Origin: a virus
IMG/VR virus record: IMGVR_UViG_3300009080_000022
Span: 1 to 42,614 of that record
DNA length: 42,614 nucleotides
Strand: one strand, 5' to 3'
Shown: piece by piece, positions 1 to 4,975 of the stretch
Layout of the letters: each line of letters starts with the position of its first letter
Position numbering within the stretch: position 1 is the first letter of the stretch
Notes under the pieces: model-generated
Told to the model about the DNA's origin: nothing
Seen by the model: only the letters and a program-made list of their open reading frames with translations
Database searches by the model: none
Translations under genes and position numbers: made by a program

Positions 1-47
1 CTATCCAATTTGTTGAAAATCTCAACCCAGAGCAAGAACTGCTATGA
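1..47 (+). CDS. 3' end of a truncated gene of unknown function
   Basis: Reading from base 3, the frame is open and gives IQFVENLNPEQELL followed by TGA at 45-47. That stop overlaps the ATG of the next gene at 44-46 in an ATGA junction, the same coupling used by the following small genes. Only 14 residues are visible, so no function can be given. The overlap is the main reason for believing it is real rather than chance open sequence. Confidence 0.5.
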   Translation, partial: IQFVENLNPEQELL

Positions 48-343
48 GTAGTAAAATGCTATTCCTAGTTGACATTGGTAATGGTAGATGTGTCAGTCAC
101 GATGGATACATTCAAATTGGTATCTTCTCTCATAGTGTAGAGAAGCATCTTGAGTTATGTCCTGAACAGGAATGGCAGGTAACATACTGGATGCCTGATC
201 CATTCTGTATCAGATATCCAAGACCAAACTATCAGCATACTATGAAAGCGAACGAAGGTTCTCCTAAAACTGATAATGCTACTGATAGTCGTCCTAGAGA
301 CTTCCCAGACCAAGCAACGAATCGACTTGAGAGAACATTATGA
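44..343 (+). CDS. Hypothetical protein, 99 aa
   Basis: I do not recognise this protein. The N-terminal two thirds looks folded, with aromatic and hydrophobic residues (LVDIGNG, YIQIGIF, WQVTYWMPDPFCIRYP). The last 35 residues are polar, charged and probably disordered. It starts inside the stop of the preceding gene (ATGA at 44-47) and ends inside the start of the next (ATGA at 340-343). It is therefore likely the second of at least four translationally coupled small genes. A second Met at codon 5 is an alternative start. No signal peptide or membrane segment is evident. Small coupled genes like these are common between structural operons in T4-like cyanophages and their roles are mostly unknown. 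Confidence 0.6.
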   Translation: MSSKMLFLVDIGNGRCVSHDGYIQIGIFSHSVEKHLELCPEQEWQVTYWMPDPFCIRYPRPNYQHTMKANEGSPKTDNATDSRPRDFPDQATNRLERTL

Positions 344-480
344 AGATGTGGGAGACAAAATGCTCTGGGTGTGGTAAGATGGTTCCAGCGAATGAAACAC
401 CTCAAGTTGGACACCAAGCACCTGATGGCAGTTGGGTAAATTCGTTATGCAAACCTTGTTGGTTAAAATCTAAAAAATGA
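340..480 (+). CDS. Small CxxC zinc-ribbon-like protein, 46 aa
   Basis: The frame runs from ATG at 340 to TGA at 478-480 and encodes 46 residues. It has two cysteine pairs: CSGCGK near residues 8-13 and CKPCW near residues 37-41. This CxxC...CxxC spacing is typical of a small zinc ribbon, suggesting a metal-stabilised fold, perhaps binding nucleic acid or protein. Both ends overlap neighbours by four bases (ATGA at 340-343 and 477-480), which supports it being a true coupled gene despite its size. Zinc binding is inferred from the cysteines only; no specific family is recognised. Confidence 0.65.
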   Translation: MKMWETKCSGCGKMVPANETPQVGHQAPDGSWVNSLCKPCWLKSKK

Positions 481-689
481 ACATCATTGTCCCGATGAGA
501 ATAACTGGTAGTATCCTAGTGATTACTGCCTATTTTGTTGTTCTTCACATTAATACAACTCTTGGAGTTGCATTACATTTTGTTGCAGATATGATTTCAG
601 TACCATATTTTGTACTGACAAAATCATGGGATGTGGTTATAATGCTTATGTTCCTCCTAGCAATCAGCTTTAGTAAACTTTTAGTATGA
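477..689 (+). CDS. Small membrane protein, 70 aa, unknown function
   Basis: The protein is strongly hydrophobic, with two likely membrane-spanning segments: about residues 10-30 (ITGSILVITAYFVVLHI) and about residues 51-70 (WDVVIMLMFLLAISFSKLLV). A short amphipathic stretch with aromatic residues lies between them. It starts in an ATGA overlap with the preceding zinc-ribbon-like gene. Met7 is an alternative start. Similar two-helix proteins are, as I recall, frequent conserved unknowns in T4-like cyanophages. It would sit in the host inner or thylakoid membrane; a holin-like role cannot be excluded, but nothing specific points to it. It converges with gp53, leaving 17 bases between stop codons and no clear terminator. 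Confidence 0.65.
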   Translation: MNIIVPMRITGSILVITAYFVVLHINTTLGVALHFVADMISVPYFVLTKSWDVVIMLMFLLAISFSKLLV

Positions 690-706
690 ACATCTTTGTT
701 AATGAA

Positions 707-1330
707 TTAATTAATATTTCTTTTTAGTGTTTCTGATACAAACTCGGTACTAGTAGTAAATTTCATTTCTTTAGTAAAGATATCAACAAACTCTTCTATT
801 AGATCTTCCTTTAAGATATAGATTTTCTTCTTTTTATCATTTTCACGAGTTTCATATACTAGATTATTTACTGGTCCTCTAGATTCTTCTGCTAATTTTT
901 CATTTCCACGTGGATCGATGAATCTAAATGACTCGCCAACTTCAATACCACCTTGTAAAATTACTCTTTCATTGAATCTTTGTTCTAAAGTTTCATAGTG
1001 ATGAATGCCACCAGGATTTCTGTATTTTCTTTCTATGTAATTCGTTAAAGTGCTAGTATTTCTAGGCCAATCTGAGTGTATATTTCTAATATTATTGATA
1101 ATCATAATGACCCAATCAAGACCAGGATCTTTGTAGAAGTCATATGCTATTGTGTCTGGTCTTTCGTGATCCTGTACAAAGTAATCTTGAAATACAGTTG
1201 CTCCTTCTAAAACTTCGTCGATTACTTTAATACGTCCAAAAATATTCTTAATACGAATAAAATTACCATCATATGGATTTTTATCGTATTTTAGATATAG
1301 TATATCGGGTATTTTGTCGAAGTATGCCAT
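707..1330 (-). CDS. 53: Baseplate wedge protein gp53
   Basis: This 207-residue protein matches the T4 gp53 family, a structural part of the baseplate wedge that joins wedges around the hub. Recognisable features are the N-terminus MAYFDKIPDILY, the central stretch YDFYKDPGLDWVIMIINN (about residues 64-81), in which T4-like gp53 proteins are conserved, and a charged C-terminal tail. T4 gp53 is about 196 residues, so the length fits. It is the last gene of the minus-strand operon gp4-unknown-gp48-gp53 and starts 19 bases beyond the stop of gp48. In T4, gene 53 lies elsewhere, but cyanophages typically place it beside gene 48. Confidence 0.88.
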   Translation of the reverse strand: MAYFDKIPDILYLKYDKNPYDGNFIRIKNIFGRIKVIDEVLEGATVFQDYFVQDHERPDTIAYDFYKDPGLDWVIMIINNIRNIHSDWPRNTSTLTNYIERKYRNPGGIHHYETLEQRFNERVILQGGIEVGESFRFIDPRGNEKLAEESRGPVNNLVYETRENDKKKKIYILKEDLIEEFVDIFTKEMKFTTSTEFVSETLKRNIN

Positions 1331-1349
1331 GTTTCGTTAAAGATGAATT

Positions 1350-2456
1350 TTAATTAGGAGGATTAGATGGTCTTCCAGCACCATTTGTGCCTGTTCCAAA
1401 TGAACCATCGCGACCAGATCCAGTATTTCTTTGAGATTGTCCTATTAGTTTTCTCATTCCATCAGTTCCACCTCTGACGCCAAAACCAAGATCAGTTGGA
1501 TCTTCAATATCAATGATATCTTTTCTTGTGAGGTTTGTAAGTTCTACGAAGGATAAACTCAAACTTACTGCAGTAACAAAATTATTTGGAGTTAATGAAA
1601 TTACGTTATTTGGGGTGTAATTAACGTTTACTGATTTTAAACCACAATATCTAGTTTGTGGTAAGAATGAACTAAAATTTGTATTGTTTTGTAAGGTAGT
1701 TGTTCTATTACCTAATCTGCGACTAACTGTGTTTTTATATTGACTGGGAACAATTCTGAAAATATATGGATATTTTAGGAAAATTGTGTTATTCTTGTTA
1801 TTTGATGTAGAATCAGGATGCATTGCAAGTTTGAAAAACTTGATAATTTGTCTAATTTCTGTTTCTTCGTCAGCATCTCTAGCAACCATAATATATTTAA
1901 AGTCAAAGGATCTGGTATCCATTTTCTCAAAAGTTTGCAAAGTATTATCATTAAATGTAATTCCAAATGAAGCACCAAGAAGATTATCAAGGTCTAAATC
2001 TTGTTTTTTTGGAATATCTTTAGTTAATGCATCTGCTAAACCTACTAATACATTTGCTCCAGTTGCTGCTCCAATTTTCCCTGCTTGTTCTGTTAATCCA
2101 CCTAGAGATTGACCTTGATTAAATGCCGCACCTAAGGCACCAAATTGCATTGCTTGCCAATTTGCTCCATAACTATATTCTAAATTTTGTGGTAAATATA
2201 GTGATACTGAACCAATTCCAGATGCATCACCATCTCCACCACCACCAGTAGCTCCAAATGCGGTTGTGAGTGATGTTCCTAAATTATCTAAGTCAGTACC
2301 ACTAGATAATGGTCCAGATCCTCTTTGAACTTGGTCTCTAATATTTGGGGCACCACCAGCAATTCCAGGAGCAGAACTATAATCGTATGCTCTAAATGTT
2401 AGATATGCGCCTGTATTTTCTAGAGTACTTCTAGGGTATTGAAGTTTTATTGACAT
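1350..2456 (-). CDS. 48: Baseplate tail-tube cap protein gp48
   Basis: This 368-residue protein is close in length to T4 gp48 (364), which caps the hub and gives the platform on which gp54 and the tail tube polymerise. The middle contains LYLPQNLEYSYGANWQ (about residues 86-101). A tail-tube-fold segment follows at about residues 178-215 (FEKMDTRSFDFKYIMVARD, then IIKFFKLAMHP), as seen in gp19/gp48/gp54 relatives. The N-terminal 75 residues and C-terminal 45 residues are Gly/Ser/Asn-rich linkers. Its ATG overlaps the stop of the upstream gene by one base (TAATG). gp48 and gp54 are related; the gp48 call rests on length and on a better gp54 candidate being present at 3390. Confidence 0.82.
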   Translation of the reverse strand: MSIKLQYPRSTLENTGAYLTFRAYDYSSAPGIAGGAPNIRDQVQRGSGPLSSGTDLDNLGTSLTTAFGATGGGGDGDASGIGSVSLYLPQNLEYSYGANWQAMQFGALGAAFNQGQSLGGLTEQAGKIGAATGANVLVGLADALTKDIPKKQDLDLDNLLGASFGITFNDNTLQTFEKMDTRSFDFKYIMVARDADEETEIRQIIKFFKLAMHPDSTSNNKNNTIFLKYPYIFRIVPSQYKNTVSRRLGNRTTTLQNNTNFSSFLPQTRYCGLKSVNVNYTPNNVISLTPNNFVTAVSLSLSFVELTNLTRKDIIDIEDPTDLGFGVRGGTDGMRKLIGQSQRNTGSGRDGSFGTGTNGAGRPSNPPN

Positions 2457-2914
2457 TATCTACCAGATCTTTGTACTTTGCTTGAACTCACAAAACGATT
2501 ATTTTTATCATAAAATTGCTCTATGGGCAATGCAGCAAATTCAATAAGGTCCTCATCTGGAACTTCAAAAAATAAGTTATCTGCTCGATTGATAATATAT
2601 CTATGTAGCAATTTAAATGGAATTTTAACATTACTATTTAGAAACTTTTTAGCAAGTATCATTCTTTGCTTTTCTGTGGTGTAATGAAAATTTGCTCCCA
2701 TAAATCCATCATCATACATTGTAGTTACTAAAACCAATGGATACTTATCCCAACGTTTTAGACGTGCTTTTGTTTTAGGGTTATATTCAAATAGGTAAAA
2801 CTTACCTACCATCACATCATCTTTGACATGATCAAAGAGATATTCAAATGCTACTTGTCTTTGACTATGTTTTGTTTTAGCACCTTCTTCTTTGATCTTT
2901 TCGATAACACTCAT
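2456..2914 (-). CDS. Conserved unknown between gp4 and gp48, 152 aa
   Basis: I recognise this as a recurring type of cyanophage protein with no assigned role. It begins with a charged helix (IEKIKEEGAKTKHSQRQ), followed by a beta-rich core: FYLFEYNPKTKARLKRWDKY at about residues 42-61, PLVLVTTMYDDGFMGANFHY at about 62-81, then a helical segment TEKQRMILAKKF. The pattern YPLVLV...GFMGANFHY suggests a small SH3-like barrel. It overlaps gp4 by four bases (ATGA) and gp48 by one base, so it is translationally coupled to both. That position suggests a head-tail or baseplate assembly role, but this is inference from context only. Confidence 0.75.
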   Translation of the reverse strand: MSVIEKIKEEGAKTKHSQRQVAFEYLFDHVKDDVMVGKFYLFEYNPKTKARLKRWDKYPLVLVTTMYDDGFMGANFHYTTEKQRMILAKKFLNSNVKIPFKLLHRYIINRADNLFFEVPDEDLIEFAALPIEQFYDKNNRFVSSSKVQRSGR

Positions 2915-3345
2915 ATTTTTAGTTCTTTCTCTGTTAGGATTTTAAATTGCCATTTTCTGTCTTTACAATATTTAGTTGCTGCTCTCCACTTTGCATCATT
3001 TACAACATATGTCACGACTTCATTTATATACCTCTTTGTACGACGCTGTTGTTTTTGGGGAGGTGCTGTCTGCTTAAACGGTTTGATCTCGATAATAAAT
3101 TTCTCCGTCCCCCCAGTTTTAGTTCTTGCTCGGACATAGAAATCTGGGAAATAGCGATGGACCCTATTATCAAGAGGAGAGATGTAAGGGATAACAATTT
3201 CTTCACTTCCCCATTGTAAAACATTTGGATTGCTGTCACACCATACCATGAATTTTCTTTCCCATAAAGAGCGGTAGATAACATTTGTAGGGTCCCCCTT
3301 ATACTTATTTGGATAAGATGGTTTGTACTTTCCACTATATGCCAT
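2911..3345 (-). CDS. 4: Head completion protein gp4 (gp50/gp65 family)
   Basis: This 144-residue protein is a clear match to T4 gp4, needed to finish DNA-filled heads so that tails can join. Diagnostic stretches are YRSLWERKFMVWCDSNPN (about residues 24-41), EEIVIPY, HRYFPDFYV (about 63-71), FIIEIKP and the lysine-rich tail ending in WQFKILTE. The E...PDF...EIK pattern resembles a PD-(D/E)XK nuclease core, a known feature of this family; whether it cleaves DNA is not settled. It is the first gene of the minus-strand operon and is read divergently from the gp54-like gene across a 44-base gap. Confidence 0.92.
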   Translation of the reverse strand: MAYSGKYKPSYPNKYKGDPTNVIYRSLWERKFMVWCDSNPNVLQWGSEEIVIPYISPLDNRVHRYFPDFYVRARTKTGGTEKFIIEIKPFKQTAPPQKQQRRTKRYINEVVTYVVNDAKWRAATKYCKDRKWQFKILTEKELKI

Positions 3346-3360
3346 AAAAAAGTCGCTAAA

Positions 3361-3368
3361 TATAAATA
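3361..3368 (+). promoter_or_regulatory. Candidate T4-type late promoter (TATAAATA)
   Basis: An exact T4 late-promoter octamer lies 21 bases before the ATG of the gp54-like gene in the divergent gap. Transcription would begin a few bases downstream, giving a very short leader with no obvious Shine-Dalgarno. On the opposite strand the nearest similar element is only CTAAATA near 3383-3389, a weaker candidate for the gp4 operon. Confidence 0.6.
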
Positions 3369-3389
3369 TACGCTTCCGCTTCTATTTAG

Positions 3390-4070
3390 ATGAAGATAAC
3401 CGATGTTATGACGAATATAGTAGGTCCAAATGGACTTGCGTCTTCAAATCGTTATCAAATATCATTCCAATTTGGTGAAAGTCCTGCTCTTGCAGATGCA
3501 GTTGGACGTGATTTTATCGGTGTACCTGAAGCAGATATTTATGAAACTAGTGCATTAAATAGTGATGCTGCAAAATTAAGTTATCTTGCAGATGAAGTTA
3601 ATATCCCTGGATTTAGTATCAGTACTGGTGATTTTGAAGGGCATATGCCTGGAATGAATCAAAAGTATGCTCATACTAAAACGTTTAGAGATTTTACAAT
3701 TACCTTTTTGATGGACCATGAGCATCTTCCTTATAAGATGCTACATAGGTGGGCAGAATTCATCTTTCCGTTTCAGGTAAGCAATGGTGTTTCTATTGAA
3801 AATAGTAATACTGGACCACTTTTGAGGAATTATGTTCTAACTAATTATTATAATGATTATACCTGCAATATGGTCATTGATAAAGTTGAACCTACATTTG
3901 GTGAGAGGGACACGTCTAAAAAACTACGTTCAAAATCTACACTATTCCTTTATAATGTATACCCATATTTGATCAATGATATTACTGTTTCTAACGGTCC
4001 AAATCAATTGCTCAAATTTCAAGCATCATTTTACTTTGAATATTCTAAACTTCTTAAAGAAGACAATTAA
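3390..4070 (+). CDS. 54: Tail-tube initiator-like protein (gp54/gp19 fold)
   Basis: This 226-residue protein has the tail-tube fold pattern. Segments are VNIPGFSISTGDFEGHMPG (about residues 70-88), TKTFRDFTITFLMDHEHL (about 96-113) and YKMLHRWAEFIF (about 115-126). A C-terminal strand pair follows (TLFLYNVYPYLINDITVS, then LKFQASFYFEYSKLL). T4 gp54 has equivalent stretches (a strand ending SFRMD, then YRAMQDWV, and a closing TTFDVTFAYRV). gp54 starts polymerisation of the gp19 tube on the hub. The protein is shorter than T4 gp54 (320) and longer than gp19 (163), so another tube-like baseplate protein remains possible. It heads the plus-strand hub operon, behind a late-promoter octamer. Confidence 0.68.
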   Translation: MKITDVMTNIVGPNGLASSNRYQISFQFGESPALADAVGRDFIGVPEADIYETSALNSDAAKLSYLADEVNIPGFSISTGDFEGHMPGMNQKYAHTKTFRDFTITFLMDHEHLPYKMLHRWAEFIFPFQVSNGVSIENSNTGPLLRNYVLTNYYNDYTCNMVIDKVEPTFGERDTSKKLRSKSTLFLYNVYPYLINDITVSNGPNQLLKFQASFYFEYSKLLKEDN

Positions 4071-4091
4071 TTAAATTTTGGAGATTATTTT

Positions 4092-4793
4092 ATGTCACTT
4101 CCTACCCTGAGTTTGCCAAGTTATGAGTTGGTAATTCCTTCCTCAAAAAAGAAGGTAAAATATAGACCATTTATGGTTAAAGAGGAGAAAATTCTCCTGA
4201 TGGCATTAGAATCTGAAGATGAAAAGCAAATTGCTGATGCATTAGAATCTATCATTGCCTCATGTATAATCACTAAAGGATTTAAAGTTCAAGATTTAGC
4301 AACTTTTGATATTGAATATATTTTCTTGAATATTAGAGCAAAATCTGTAGGTGAAATTATCGAATTGCTCATACCATGTCCAGATGATCCTGAGACCGAT
4401 GTTAAGGTTACTATTGACATTGAACAAGTAAACGTTGAATTTGAATATGGTCATACTAATAAGATTAAGTTGGATGATAACCTTTGGATTGAAATGAAAT
4501 ATCCTGGTATTGATACTTTTGCAAATCCTCAAGAAGATATTGATGATTCCTTTAAATTTGTAGCAAATTCAGTTGCTAAAATTTATAATGATGAGGAAGT
4601 GTGGGATACTAATACTACAACTGAACATGAATATATTCATTTTATTGAGCAATTAAGTTCAAAGCAGTTTGCAAAACTTCAAAAATTCTTTGATACTATG
4701 CCATCCCTTCGTCATAAACTTAAGTTAGAAAATCCAAAAACAGGATTTGAGTTTGAATATGTAGTTGAAGGTCTTTCCAATTTTTTCGTATAG
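4092..4793 (+). CDS. 26: Baseplate hub subunit gp26 (tail assembly chaperone type)
   Basis: This 233-residue protein belongs to the T4 gp26 baseplate-protein family (T4 gp26 is 208 residues). Signature stretches are LPSYELVIPSSKKKVKYRPF (about residues 8-27), KEEKILLMALESED, and a beta-rich core with a C(P)xD pattern in LIPCPDDPE (about 94-102). Its start follows a GGAG at 4080-4083 with good spacing. The last codons AAT TTT TTC lie on a slippery heptamer, and the -1 frame beyond is open, so part of the product is probably extended into gp51 (see 4781-4787). gp26 is needed for hub assembly in T4. Its place just before the tape-measure candidate is that of the first of two tail assembly chaperones in other phages. 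Confidence 0.85.
   Translation: MSLPTLSLPSYELVIPSSKKKVKYRPFMVKEEKILLMALESEDEKQIADALESIIASCIITKGFKVQDLATFDIEYIFLNIRAKSVGEIIELLIPCPDDPETDVKVTIDIEQVNVEFEYGHTNKIKLDDNLWIEMKYPGIDTFANPQEDIDDSFKFVANSVAKIYNDEEVWDTNTTTEHEYIHFIEQLSSKQFAKLQKFFDTMPSLRHKLKLENPKTGFEFEYVVEGLSNFFV
4781..4787 (+). other. Candidate -1 ribosomal frameshift site T TTT TTC
   Basis: In the gp26 frame the codons are AAT TTT TTC GTA TAG, so bases 4781-4787 form an X XXY YYZ heptamer (T TTT TTC) two codons before the stop. A slip back by one base gives the next codons CGT ATA GCC CTC TTT, a frame that stays open through the gp51-like gene to TAA at 4973-4975. The fused product would be 294 residues (232 from gp26 plus 62). The extra residues before the gp51 ATG read as real protein (RIALFHNSLENYYRSNFAL). 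The layout matches frameshifted tail-chaperone pairs such as lambda G/GT. Efficiency cannot be judged from sequence. Confidence 0.7.
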
Positions 4794-4814
4794 CCCTCTT
4801 TCATAATTCTTTAG

Positions 4815-4837
4815 AAAATTACTATAGGAGTAATTTT
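4815..4837 (+). other. Hairpin with Shine-Dalgarno-like loop downstream of frameshift site
   Basis: AAAATTAC (4815-4822) pairs perfectly with GTAATTTT (4830-4837), leaving a seven-base loop. The sequence AGGAG at 4826-4830 lies in the loop and first stem base, 13 bases before the ATG at 4844. It might tune internal initiation of gp51. It begins 27 bases past the slippery site, farther than typical frameshift stimulators, and the stem is AT-rich, so a stimulator role is doubtful. Confidence 0.4.
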
Positions 4838-4843
4838 GCATTA

Positions 4844-4975
4844 ATGCAACACCACAAATATAGTTTAACAGAGATAGATAATTTAATTCCTTGGGAATAT
4901 GATATCTACACTACTTTGTTAAGACAGTATTTGGAAGAGGAAAAGAAACGTATCGAACAACAGCGTAGAAGTTAA
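4844..4975 (+). CDS. 51: gp51-like baseplate hub assembly protein
   Basis: From the ATG at 4844 this encodes 43 residues, MQHHKYSLTEIDNLIPWEY onward, ending in a charged helix (YLEEEKKRIEQQRR). Cyanophages carry a short gp51 at this place; T4 gp51 is much longer (about 249) and acts catalytically in hub assembly. The frame is also open upstream back through the end of gp26, and the residues there (LFHNSLENYYRSNFAL) look like genuine protein. It is therefore probably made as a gp26-gp51 fusion by -1 frameshifting at 4781-4787, perhaps in addition to internal initiation here. Its stop overlaps the next ATG by one base (TAATG). Confidence 0.65.
   Translation: MQHHKYSLTEIDNLIPWEYDIYTTLLRQYLEEEKKRIEQQRRS

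Noticed and set aside
690-706. Possible terminator between the converging small membrane gene and gp53
   Set aside because: The gap is AT-rich but holds no convincing GC-rich stem followed by a T run.
3383-3389. CTAAATA on the minus strand as late promoter of the gp4 operon
   Set aside because: It is a partial match only and overlaps the edge of the gp54-like start; kept as a weak possibility, not a feature.
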